Positions 1-6,719 of a stretch of 9,704 nucleotides of DNA are shown here, piece by piece. Origin of the DNA: Acidobacteria bacterium UBA823 (GTDB taxonomy: Bacteria > Acidobacteriota > Vicinamibacteria > Vicinamibacterales > UBA823). Location: NCBI GenBank assembly GCA_002296225.1, contig DBHR01000035.1, positions 1 through 9,704 on the forward strand. Reading direction: 5' to 3'. The notes beneath the pieces are model-generated. The model was not told the origin of the DNA, made no database searches, and worked only from the letters and a program-made list of their open reading frames with translations. Positions within the stretch are counted from its first letter, which is position 1, and every line of letters starts with the position of its first letter. The translations under genes were made by a program, and so were the position numbers.

Positions 1-465
1 GGCCTGCTAGCTTCAACTGTGAGCGCCTATGTTTTCCTGGGACCCAGAATCTTGATGGTGATGGGGGAAGACATCCCGGCGTTGGCGTGGCTGTCGGTGA
101 AGAGTAGGCGTGGCTTGCCCGTGAACGCCTTCGTTTTCCAGACAGTCCTAGCGCTTGCGTTCATCTACACGTCCACATTTCCTCAGGTGCTTCTCTACGC
201 GTCGATCCTGTTGACCACGATCTCAACTTTGGCCGTCGCCGGTGTGTACGTCCTCCGGTGGACCGAGCCTAAGCTAGCGCGGCCATACCGAACCTGGGGC
301 TACCCGGTTACGCCCGCCATCTATCTGGCGGTCAACGTCTGGGCACTAATGTTTGTGCTGATGAATGAGACGTTCGCGTCACTCGTCGGGCTTGGTATCC
401 TCAGTGTCGGGCTTATGCTATATGCGGTTATGCAGCGCCTGACTTCGGCACGCGCGCAACTTTGA
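1..465 (+). CDS. APC-superfamily amino-acid permease, C-terminal fragment (5' end outside window)
   Basis: The reading frame is open from base 1, so this is the last ~154 codons of a longer gene, not a gene starting at the GTG at 19. The protein is mostly hydrophobic, with about four transmembrane segments separated by short charged loops. A loop with RGLPVNAF at about residues 37-44 of the visible part, and a later PYRTWGYPVTPAIYL segment, are characteristic of amino acid-polyamine-organocation (APC) transporters, where an R.WGYP.TP motif precedes the last helix pair. By family knowledge it sits in the inner membrane and moves amino acids or related amines by proton symport or exchange. Substrate specificity lies mainly in the N-terminal helices that are missing here, so none is assigned. 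It ends in TGA at 463-465. The next gene on the same strand is 58 bases downstream. Confidence 0.85.
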   Translation, partial: GLLASTVSAYVFLGPRILMVMGEDIPALAWLSVKSRRGLPVNAFVFQTVLALAFIYTSTFPQVLLYASILLTTISTLAVAGVYVLRWTEPKLARPYRTWGYPVTPAIYLAVNVWALMFVLMNETFASLVGLGILSVGLMLYAVMQRLTSARAQL

Positions 466-523
466 AGATTGTTTACACTAAGGGCGTGGTTTCTGGTCGA
501 TACGTCACCATCAAAGGAGTGTC

Positions 524-715
524 ATGGCTGCATATACCTGTCCAAAATGCGGGATGAGCGTGGGAACGATGACTTGCGGAAAGTGTGGAAAAGAGCTGGT
601 GCACGATACGCTGATGTTGGAGGGTAAGCCCGTGCACATCTCAAAGTGCCCAGACGACCACGGCAAAATCAAGTCGCCGATGTGTTGCGGTGAGGATATG
701 ACCTGCGCCGTCTAG
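524..715 (+). CDS. Small eight-cysteine zinc-ribbon-like protein of unknown function
   Basis: This 63-residue protein has a good ribosome binding site, AAAGGAG at 513-519, just upstream of its ATG. It contains CPKC (C6, C9), CGKC (C18, C21), C42, the pair C54-C55, and C61, plus H27, H38 and H46. The CxxC-x8-CxxC spacing at the N-terminus looks like a small zinc ribbon. The second half, with KCPDDHGKIKSP and MCCGEDM, looks like a second metal- or redox-active cluster. There is no signal peptide or membrane segment, so a cytosolic location is inferred. I recall similarly built short hypothetical proteins in diverse bacteria but know no assigned function. A metal-binding role, by zinc or iron, is an inference from the cysteine pattern only. 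It is 58 bases after the permease and upstream of a candidate terminator, so it may be independent or the tail of the permease transcript. Confidence 0.8.
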   Translation: MAAYTCPKCGMSVGTMTCGKCGKELVHDTLMLEGKPVHISKCPDDHGKIKSPMCCGEDMTCAV

Positions 716-739
716 ATGTGGGCATGTGGCGGCAAGAAT

Positions 740-771
740 AAGGAGGCAGAAGTCTAGGCTTCCACCTCCTT
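740..771. terminator. Candidate bidirectional terminator between convergent genes
   Basis: The arms at 740-752 and 759-771 form a 7 bp AAGGAGG/CCTCCTT stem, a 2x2 internal mismatch, a 4 bp GAAG/CTTC stem and a 6-base loop. It sits between the ends of the 63-residue gene (stop at 715) and the hydrolase gene (stop at 788), which face each other. The plus-strand side is followed by a pyrimidine-rich tract (CCCTCTTCCCTTGTTT) and the minus-strand side by a T-rich stretch (TTATTCTT). Neither is a clean U-run, so this is a weak candidate. Confidence 0.35.
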
Positions 772-787
772 CCCTCTTCCCTTGTTT

Positions 788-1690
788 CTAGTTGCTCAAC
801 GTGCGAGACAGGTAGGCCTTCAGACGCTGCCAGGCGTCGAGGGCCGGCTGGGTGCGCGTGTCGGGCTCTTGATCCACAAACAGCCAGAACCCGTGGTTGA
901 CCTCGCTATAGATGTGAACGTCATTCTCGATGCCGGCCGTCCGCAACGCTTCGACGAACTGCTCAACGTCTTGGGGTGGGATTCCGCCATCCTCTTCCGC
1001 GAACGTACCGTAGACCTCATGCGTGATCCGTTGTAGCAACTCCGGGTCCTGCACGAGTTGGCCGTAAAACATTGCCGTACCTTCGTGCGCGTCGCCGGCA
1101 AGACCGTAGCTGAGCGCGATCCCACCGCCAAAACACCAGCCCATTACCGCGACCTTGCCGCTCGTGTCGGCCCGGTCCCGCAAATACGTGGCCGCGATGT
1201 TGAGGTTGGCGACAACCTGGTCCATATCCTCTCGGGTTTCGCGTGTTAACGCGCGGTTTTCGTCGGGGTTACTTCCTGTGCGACCTTGGAAGAGGTCAGC
1301 CGCGAGCGCAACGTAGCCTTCCGCCGCGAGGGCGTCGGCCACCTGTCGAACACGGTCTGCTAGACCGTTCCACTCGTGGACCAAGATGACTGCCGGGTGA
1401 GGTCCGTCGCCATCCGGCAGTGCGAGATAACCCGTGGTCGCCTCGTCCCCGGGCAGGTAGTGAAGCGCCTGACCCTGCGGGGCAGGAGCGGCACCGAGCA
1501 GCGCGGCGGGCAGTGCGTCGTCAGCCGTCGGCTCGTGGGCAATACGCGGCTCCGCTTGGAGCGTCGGCACTTCAGTGCCGGCCTCGTCGGCTGGGGCCTC
1601 GCCGCCAGCGCAGGCCCCGGCCAGCCCAAGGCTGGTGGCCAGCAGCGCCGACAAGAGGGCGCGCATCCAGAAGGGGGTTGGGATTGACAT
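788..1690 (-). CDS. Dienelactone hydrolase family protein, predicted lipoprotein
   Basis: This is a 300-residue alpha/beta hydrolase of the dienelactone hydrolase (DLH) family. Residues 1-27 form a lipoprotein signal: MRALLSALLATS then LGLAGAC with the lipidated cysteine at C27. A low-complexity acidic/Ala linker follows to about residue 70, then the catalytic domain from about 75 to 300. The DLH active-site set is complete: E106 in VHEWNGL, the cysteine nucleophile C186 in GWCFGGG, D234 in EEDGGIP and H266 in VNHGFW. The start at 1690 was preferred over an in-frame ATG at 1765 because AAAGGAG lies 7 bases upstream and the signal peptide begins here; the longer form would overlap cdd. Family members hydrolyse lactones and esters. 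The periplasmic or outer-membrane lipoprotein location argues against the classic chlorocatechol role, and the true substrate is unknown. It lies 53 bases after cdd and is probably cotranscribed with it. Confidence 0.88.
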   Translation of the reverse strand: MSIPTPFWMRALLSALLATSLGLAGACAGGEAPADEAGTEVPTLQAEPRIAHEPTADDALPAALLGAAPAPQGQALHYLPGDEATTGYLALPDGDGPHPAVILVHEWNGLADRVRQVADALAAEGYVALAADLFQGRTGSNPDENRALTRETREDMDQVVANLNIAATYLRDRADTSGKVAVMGWCFGGGIALSYGLAGDAHEGTAMFYGQLVQDPELLQRITHEVYGTFAEEDGGIPPQDVEQFVEALRTAGIENDVHIYSEVNHGFWLFVDQEPDTRTQPALDAWQRLKAYLSRTLSN

Positions 1691-1697
1691 GGCTCGT

Positions 1698-1704
1698 CTC
1701 CTTT
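1698..1704 (-). promoter_or_regulatory. Shine-Dalgarno fixing the hydrolase start
   Basis: On the minus strand this reads AAAGGAG, 7 bases before the ATG whose first base is at 1690. It lies between the cdd stop (1744) and that ATG. It supports the 300-residue lipoprotein form over the 325-residue reading that would start inside cdd. Confidence 0.75.
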
Positions 1705-1743
1705 GCAGTTCCTTGCTTGTCCTGTCCTCTTGAGAAGCGTCGG

Positions 1744-2673
1744 TCAATCTATCACGGTGTAGCACTCCAAGGTGACGCTCGACGCGAGGGAGGTAACGAG
1801 AGCACTTGCCGCGCTGGCATGATCCGCCTGCGGCGGCTCGAACATGCGCTGGACCAGTACCGCGCGAACGATGTCGATCGCGCCAGTGAGCACGTTCATT
1901 TGTGACACGGCCGCCGCCATAGGGGACAGGCTCGGCGTGTAAGCGGCATTCTCGGCGTAGGCGCCACCGAAAATCCGGCCACTTGTTGTCTGCAGGGCGG
2001 CGCCGGAGTGATTACCTGTGTAGGGAGCGTAGCTTCGATTCGCCTCAGCCAGCGCCCGGCAAATGACCGCATCGTTGCTCGCCGGATGGAAGGTAAGCTG
2101 GTGATCCGCCGACTGCATCAGTCTTGCACTCTGGCCGAGGTCGGTGGGCCCGAACGGGTCGGGCAACAGTGCGCCAAGGGTTGTCGTCCCTGTCGGAAGC
2201 ACGATCTGGAGCGAATCGGCGGCATCGAGTTCCCAGAGAAACTGACGACAGAATCCGCAAGGGGCGACGGAGGCCGCGAGTGCCGTTAGCCCACTCTCGC
2301 CGTGGGCCCAGGCGTTGACGGTCGCCGCCTGCTCCGCGTGGACACAGGTGTCGAGCGGCCGACCCGGGTACTCGAGGTTCGCACCGAAATAGAGATGACC
2401 GGTGGTTGCGCCAAGGCTCACCACGCCGACCGGGTATCCGGACGTAGGCACCTTTGCCAATAGTGCGGCGACGCCGACCATTGCGATCATGAACTGATCG
2501 CGCGCGAGACCGGACTCGCGGCAAAGGATTTCGGTCTCCTCGGCCGTCACGGTGCCGCCAAGATTCCCGCCACCGAGACGGGCGGCAAATCTCGCCGCCG
2601 ATTCCGGCGGAAGGCTGGGCAAGGCTTGCCTGACGGCCGCTTGGTCGACCGGACGTGCCGTCGTCTCGTTCAT
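1744..2673 (-). CDS. cdd: Cytidine deaminase, E. coli-type two-domain form
   Basis: It deaminates cytidine and deoxycytidine to uridine and deoxyuridine in cytosolic pyrimidine salvage. Counted from the ATG at 2673 it has 309 residues, close to the 294 of E. coli Cdd and about twice the small tetrameric type. The N-terminal catalytic domain has the substrate loop FGANLEY (residues 96-102), the zinc and proton-shuttle motif VHAEQ (H112, E114) and PCGFCRQ (zinc ligands C139, C142). A linker (PDPFGPTDLG, 171-180) leads to the C-terminal domain (about 200-309). This keeps the fold signature ANRSYAPY and GRIFGGAYAENAAYTPSL but lacks the zinc ligands, as in E. coli. An in-frame ATG at 2718 would add 15 residues that do not resemble the family. 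The start at 2673 has only a distant AAGGA, so the choice is moderately sure. It is the first gene of a likely two-gene operon with the hydrolase. Confidence 0.93.
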   Translation of the reverse strand: MNETTARPVDQAAVRQALPSLPPESAARFAARLGGGNLGGTVTAEETEILCRESGLARDQFMIAMVGVAALLAKVPTSGYPVGVVSLGATTGHLYFGANLEYPGRPLDTCVHAEQAATVNAWAHGESGLTALAASVAPCGFCRQFLWELDAADSLQIVLPTGTTTLGALLPDPFGPTDLGQSARLMQSADHQLTFHPASNDAVICRALAEANRSYAPYTGNHSGAALQTTSGRIFGGAYAENAAYTPSLSPMAAAVSQMNVLTGAIDIVRAVLVQRMFEPPQADHASAASALVTSLASSVTLECYTVID

Positions 2674-2785
2674 CGGGGGTTCCCAATCCTTCAGGGGAAA
2701 TCTACTCCGTCCAGCCAATTTCGCCCAGCTGTGACATCATTGACCGGATCGACCATCCCCGGAACCGCCAGCCGAAGAGACTCGC
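2674..2785. promoter_or_regulatory. Divergent promoter region, cdd and DEAD-box helicase
   Basis: This 112-base non-coding gap separates the two divergent starts and must hold promoters for both directions. A TTGACC hexamer at 2740-2745 resembles a -35 element for the helicase but has no convincing -10 at the right distance. On the minus strand TAGATT (2704-2699) resembles a -10 for cdd and has a poor -35. Neither is assigned. No inverted repeat or riboswitch-like fold stands out. Confidence 0.35.
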
Positions 2786-4252
2786 GTGACTGACCTCCTG
2801 AACGAACCCGCCGTGTCGGCGCCCAAGAACCTGTTGCCCGAGGTCGGGCTCGAGGACCTCCACGAGCCGCTGCGCGCGGGGGTCGCCCGGGCCGGGTGGA
2901 CGTCGCTCATGCCAGTGCAGGCGATGGCCATTCCTTACCTGCTGGCCGGCCAGGATATATTGGTTCAGGCTCGGACGGGTAGTGGCAAGACCGGCGCGTT
3001 TCTGTTACCGATGCTCGAGCGTCTGAACCCCTCGCGCCCGCACTGCCAAGCCCTCGTGCTTGTTCCGACCCGTGAGTTGGCACGGCAGGTGTGGCACGAG
3101 GCTGAAACGCTTTGCGGCGAAGCCGGTCTCCGTCATGTACCCATCTACGGTGGCGTTGGCTACGGTCCGCAGGTCGATGCGCTGCGCGATGGGGCGCACA
3201 TCGTCGTGGGCACGCCAGGCCGCGTGCTTGACCATCTCCTGAAACGCACACTGTCGTTCAAGCATCTTGAGATGGTCATCTTTGATGAAGCTGACCGGAT
3301 GCTGTCGATGGGGTTCTATCCGGACATGAAGGAGATGCAGCGGCACTTTCCGGAGCACCGGCTGCACAGTTGCATGTTCTCCGCGACCTTCCCGACTTTC
3401 GTCATGCGCACTGCGCGCGAATTCCTTCAGGAGCCCGAGTTCCTGACGCTCAGCCGCGACCACGTCCACGTGACCGACACTGAGCACGTGTATTACATCG
3501 TACCCGGGATGGACAAGGACCGCAGTCTGATGCGGATCATCGAATTGGAGAATCCGACGTCGGCGATCATCTTCTCGAACACGAAGTCGATGGTGCATTA
3601 CGTGTCGAGCGTGCTCAAGAATTTCGGTTACGATGCCGACGAGTTAAGCGCGGACCTATCCCAGGCCGAGCGCGAGCGCGTGTTGAAACGCGTGCGCCAG
3701 GGTTCGCTACGGTTTCTTGTAGCAACCGACGTGGCCGCGCGCGGGCTGGACATTCCCGACCTGTCGCACGTCATTCAGTACGAGCCGCCCGTCGACATTG
3801 AAGGCTACATCCATCGCGCGGGCCGGACCGGCCGGGCCGGCGCGTCCGGCATCGCCATGTCGCTTGTGACCGAGTTGGAATGGTTTACGCTGAACAAGAT
3901 CGCGAAAGCCTATGGGATCGAGATGCAGGAGCGATCTTTGCCCACGCCGTCGGATGTCGAGGCGGTGGTGGCGGACCGCGTAACCGTGCTACTCGAGGCA
4001 AAACTCCGCGATCGGGATGCGCTGAAAGGCGAGCGAAGCCAGCGGTTCGTCGCGCTTGCCCGCCAACTGGCGGAGAATGAAGACGAGTCAGCGCTGATTG
4101 CAATGTTGCTTGACGACTACTACCAACAGAGTCTCCACGCGCCGCTGCAGCAGCCGGCCGACGTTCCGCCGGCGTCGGCGGCCCCAAGAAAAAAGCTTGG
4201 TACCCGGCCGCGACGTGCTCGGCGTTCGGTGGGTCGACCGTCGCGCCGATAA
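2786..4252 (+). CDS. DEAD-box ATP-dependent RNA helicase
   Basis: This 488-residue DEAD-box helicase unwinds short RNA duplexes using ATP, typically in ribosome assembly, mRNA decay or cold adaptation. All the motifs are intact and in order: Q motif GWTSLMPVQ (37-45), motif I ARTGSGKT (62-69), Ia PTRELA (94-99), Ib TPGR (143-146), II DEAD (167-170), III SAT (199-201), IV IIFSNTK (261-267), V ATDVAARGLDIP (313-324) and VI HRAGRTGR (343-350). The C-terminal extension from about 380 ends in a strongly basic RKKLGTRPRRARR-type tail (468-488), probably for RNA binding. The start is GTG at 2786 with GAAGAG upstream; no better start precedes the Q motif. It is most like the RhlE/CsdA/SrmB group in layout, but I cannot assign a paralogue. 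It appears monocistronic: cdd is divergent, and a 194-base gap follows. Confidence 0.95.
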   Translation: MTDLLNEPAVSAPKNLLPEVGLEDLHEPLRAGVARAGWTSLMPVQAMAIPYLLAGQDILVQARTGSGKTGAFLLPMLERLNPSRPHCQALVLVPTRELARQVWHEAETLCGEAGLRHVPIYGGVGYGPQVDALRDGAHIVVGTPGRVLDHLLKRTLSFKHLEMVIFDEADRMLSMGFYPDMKEMQRHFPEHRLHSCMFSATFPTFVMRTAREFLQEPEFLTLSRDHVHVTDTEHVYYIVPGMDKDRSLMRIIELENPTSAIIFSNTKSMVHYVSSVLKNFGYDADELSADLSQAERERVLKRVRQGSLRFLVATDVAARGLDIPDLSHVIQYEPPVDIEGYIHRAGRTGRAGASGIAMSLVTELEWFTLNKIAKAYGIEMQERSLPTPSDVEAVVADRVTVLLEAKLRDRDALKGERSQRFVALARQLAENEDESALIAMLLDDYYQQSLHAPLQQPADVPPASAAPRKKLGTRPRRARRSVGRPSRR

Positions 4253-4291
4253 TCCTGGGATGTCTTGACGGAGTCGCGTTTCTCAACGGTA

Positions 4292-4324
4292 AAGTTCGCG
4301 GTGGTGCTAAGGCACCGCGGACTT
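4292..4324 (+). terminator. Strong GC-rich hairpin after the helicase gene, no U-tract
   Basis: The arms AAGTTCGCGGTG (4292-4303) and CACCGCGGACTT (4313-4324) pair over 12 bp with one G-U wobble and a 9-base loop. In an alternative register, GGTGC (4303-4307) pairs with GCACC (4312-4316) around a TAAG tetraloop, with a 3-base bulge below. It lies 40 bases after the helicase stop, in the gap before the channel gene. No run of T follows on either strand, so it may be a Rho-type or mRNA-stabilising 3' hairpin rather than an intrinsic terminator. It could also be part of the channel operon leader. Confidence 0.4.
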
Positions 4325-4403
4325 GATCAGATGACCGACTATCGACCGAATCGCCCTGACTACGGTTTGTGAGAAACTCGCCCGACCCGCCGCCCGTCTC
4401 CGG

Positions 4404-4409
4404 TATGAT
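4404..4409 (+). promoter_or_regulatory. Candidate -10 element for the channel-leuCD operon
   Basis: TATGAT lies 38 bases before the channel ATG and would give a leader of about 30 bases. The position 17 bases upstream (CCCGAC) does not resemble a -35 element, so only the -10 similarity supports it. Confidence 0.25.
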
Positions 4410-4446
4410 CCCCGACAGTACCCGCACCCAAGGTCGCTAAGTCAGC

Positions 4447-5304
4447 ATGAAACGCGATCCACTCAACCCGCTTATGGCGCCCTGGCGACGCCGCCTGCAC
4501 GAGGTTGTGTTCGAGGCCGACACGCCTGGCGGCAAGCTGTTCGACGTCTTGTTGATCGCGTCGATCATCATCAGCGTGACCGCGGTGATGCTCGACAGCG
4601 TTACTTCGATTCACGACCGCCACGGTCCGCTGCTGGCGCGGATCGAGTGGGGGTTCACCATCCTCTTTACGCTCGAGTATGCCGTTCGGCTGCTGAGCGT
4701 GCAACGGCCGCGACGCTACGTGACCAGCTTCTTCGGATTAGTGGACCTCCTGGCCATCTTACCGACCTACCTCAGCGTCTTCATGACCGGTGCCGAGTCG
4801 TTGCTCGTCATCCGGGCACTGCGCTTGTTGAGGATCTTCCGTGTGTTCAAGCTCGGCCGCATGCTGAAAGAGGCCGACCTCTTGGTAGCGGCGCTTCGGG
4901 CGAGCCGCGCGAAGATCACGGTATTCGTCACGGGTGTGCTGTCGACCGCGGTCATCGTTGGTTCGCTGCTGTATCTCATCGAGGGCGAGGCAAGCGGTTT
5001 CACGAGCATCCCCCGAGCCATGTACTGGGCGATTGTCACGATGACGACCGTGGGCTACGGCGACATCGCGCCGCAGACCCCGCTCGGCCAGATCGCGGCT
5101 AGCGGGTTAATGATCCTGGGCTATGCCATTATCGCCGTGCCGACGAGTATCGTCTCGGTCGAACTGGCCAGGATGAATCCGTATTCGAAAGTGTCGACCC
5201 AAGCGTGCCTCAGCTGCTCCCGGGAGGGTCACGATGCCGACGCGGCATACTGTAAGCACTGCGGCTCCGCACTGCATCCTGAAAGTGGGCAACCGAGCTC
5301 ATGA
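4447..5304 (+). CDS. Voltage-gated potassium channel with C-terminal zinc ribbon
   Basis: This is a 285-residue six-helix inner-membrane channel subunit, expected to act as a tetramer. S1 lies at about 31-50, S2 at about 66-84, S3 at about 92-113 and S5 at about 157-178. S4 is a clear voltage-sensor helix with a positive residue every third position: R123, R126, R129, R132, K135. The pore loop carries the potassium filter TMTTVGYGD (198-206), and S6 is at about 217-240. In place of an RCK or cyclic-nucleotide domain, the short cytosolic tail holds CLSC (C254, C257) and CKHC (C269, C272), a zinc ribbon. The nearest Shine-Dalgarno is a weak AAGG 13 bases upstream. The stop overlaps the leuC start as ATGA, which implies translational coupling. 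Bacterial Kv-type channels set membrane potential or potassium efflux; the physiological role here is unknown. Confidence 0.93.
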   Translation: MKRDPLNPLMAPWRRRLHEVVFEADTPGGKLFDVLLIASIIISVTAVMLDSVTSIHDRHGPLLARIEWGFTILFTLEYAVRLLSVQRPRRYVTSFFGLVDLLAILPTYLSVFMTGAESLLVIRALRLLRIFRVFKLGRMLKEADLLVAALRASRAKITVFVTGVLSTAVIVGSLLYLIEGEASGFTSIPRAMYWAIVTMTTVGYGDIAPQTPLGQIAASGLMILGYAIIAVPTSIVSVELARMNPYSKVSTQACLSCSREGHDADAAYCKHCGSALHPESGQPSS

Positions 5305-6719
5305 AACACACATTGCTACAGAAGGTCTGGGACGCGCATCGCGTGCGCCAGCTCCCAACCGGTCAGACTCAAATGTTCATCGGCCTGCATCTCGTGCACG
5401 AGGTAACGAGCCCGCAGGCCTTCAGCATGTTGCGTGACCGCGGGTGGAAGGTAAAGTTTCCCGACCGGACATTTGCCACCGTCGACCACATTATTCCGAC
5501 CCGCGACCAGACGCGGCCGTTCGCCGACACGCTCGCCGAGGAGATGATGTCGGCGCTTGAGCGTAACGCGAAGGAGTTCGGTGTGCCGCTGTGGGATCTG
5601 TCAAGCCCCCGACAGGGGATCGTTCACGTGATTGCCCCCGAGCTCGGACTGACGCAGCCGGGCATGACGATTGCCTGCGGCGACAGCCACACGTCTACGC
5701 ACGGGGCATTTGGTGCTGTCGCGTTCGGTATCGGCACGTCGCAGGTCCGCGATGTTCTGGCGTCACAGTGCCTGGCCATTGACCCGCTTAAGGTACGTCG
5801 GATTGACGTGACCGGCTCTCTCGGCCGTGGCGTCTATGCGAAGGACGTCATACTCGAGATTATCCGTGGGCTCGGCGTGAAGGGTGGTGTCGGCTACGCC
5901 TACGAATACGGCGGCGAAGTCGTCGATGGCATGACGATGGATGAGCGGATGACTGTGTGCAACATGTCGGTCGAGGGCGGCGCGCGCGTGGGCTACGTCA
6001 ACCCCGACGCGACGACGTTCGCCTATCTCAAAGGCCTGCCGTTCACGCCGCACGGTGGGTCGTTCGAACGGGCCAAGGCTTGGTGGATGTCGATGGCCTC
6101 GGACGCCGACGCCGACTATGCCGACCGGATCGAGATTGATGGCACCGCGCTGGCGCCGGTTGTCACTTGGGGGATCAACCCGGGTCAGTCGGTCCAAGTC
6201 AGCGAGAGGATCCCGGCGCTGGACAACGTTGAAGCGAAAAATCGTCCGGCAGTAGCCGAGGCGTTGGAGTTTATGGGCTTTAAAAGCGGCGCGCCGATCG
6301 CCGGCACCAAGATCGACGTCGCATTCATCGGCTCGTGTACGAATTCACGGCTCACCGACCTCCGGGAAGCCGCTCAGGTTGTCGCCAAGCAGCGGGTTTC
6401 GTCGCACGTCACCGGCCTCGTCGTGCCAGGGTCGCAGGCGGTGCGCATGGCTGCCGAACGGGAGGGCCTTGATGAGATCTTCCGCGCCGCTGGCTTCGAA
6501 TGGCGGGGCGCCGGCTGTTCCATGTGCCTGGCGATGAACCCCGATAAGCTCGAGGGTCGGCAGGTGTGCGCGTCTTCGTCGAATCGGAATTTCAAGGGCC
6601 GACAGGGAAGTCCTACCGGGCGGACTCTGCTCATGAGCCCCGCAATGGTCGCCGCGGCTGCGATCGCCGGTGAGGTGACGGACGTGCGCGAACTCATGAC
6701 GAGCAGGGTGGGTGTGTGA
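5301..6719 (+). CDS. leuC: 3-isopropylmalate dehydratase large subunit
   Basis: The large subunit of isopropylmalate isomerase, an aconitase-family 4Fe-4S enzyme, converts 2-isopropylmalate to 3-isopropylmalate in leucine synthesis, acting with LeuD. Its 472 residues compare with 466 in E. coli. The N-terminus TLLQKVWDAH is typical and fixes the start. Family blocks include TVDHIIPT (60-67), CGDSHTSTHGAFGA (126-139) and RMTVCNMSVEGGAR (216-229). The cluster ligands are C346 in GSCTNSR and C406/C409 in GCSMCLAMN. The C-terminal block SSNRNFKGRQGS (426-437) is also present. There is no clear Shine-Dalgarno: the ATG overlaps the channel stop by 4 bases, so translation probably depends on the upstream gene. 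No key residue is missing. Confidence 0.97.
   Translation: MKHTLLQKVWDAHRVRQLPTGQTQMFIGLHLVHEVTSPQAFSMLRDRGWKVKFPDRTFATVDHIIPTRDQTRPFADTLAEEMMSALERNAKEFGVPLWDLSSPRQGIVHVIAPELGLTQPGMTIACGDSHTSTHGAFGAVAFGIGTSQVRDVLASQCLAIDPLKVRRIDVTGSLGRGVYAKDVILEIIRGLGVKGGVGYAYEYGGEVVDGMTMDERMTVCNMSVEGGARVGYVNPDATTFAYLKGLPFTPHGGSFERAKAWWMSMASDADADYADRIEIDGTALAPVVTWGINPGQSVQVSERIPALDNVEAKNRPAVAEALEFMGFKSGAPIAGTKIDVAFIGSCTNSRLTDLREAAQVVAKQRVSSHVTGLVVPGSQAVRMAAEREGLDEIFRAAGFEWRGAGCSMCLAMNPDKLEGRQVCASSSNRNFKGRQGSPTGRTLLMSPAMVAAAAIAGEVTDVRELMTSRVGV

Noticed and set aside
1691..1765. 25-residue N-terminal extension of the hydrolase from the ATG at 1765
   Set aside because: It would place a charged stretch before the lipoprotein signal and overlap cdd. 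The ATG at 1690 has a well-spaced AAAGGAG.
2045..2686. 213-codon minus-strand open frame over cdd in another frame
   Set aside because: It overlaps the whole catalytic domain of cdd, which carries all its zinc and active-site motifs. The alternative product is Arg/Gly-rich and featureless.
3005..3598. 197-codon minus-strand open frame inside the helicase gene
   Set aside because: It is entirely antisense to conserved helicase motifs. Its His/Arg/Val-rich composition is that of a reverse-complement shadow, and it shows no domain.
3885..4427. 180-codon minus-strand open frame covering the end of the helicase gene and the following gap
   Set aside because: Most of it is antisense to an intact DEAD-box gene. 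The product is Arg/Pro/Ala-rich with no recognisable motif, as expected from the complement of GC-rich coding DNA.
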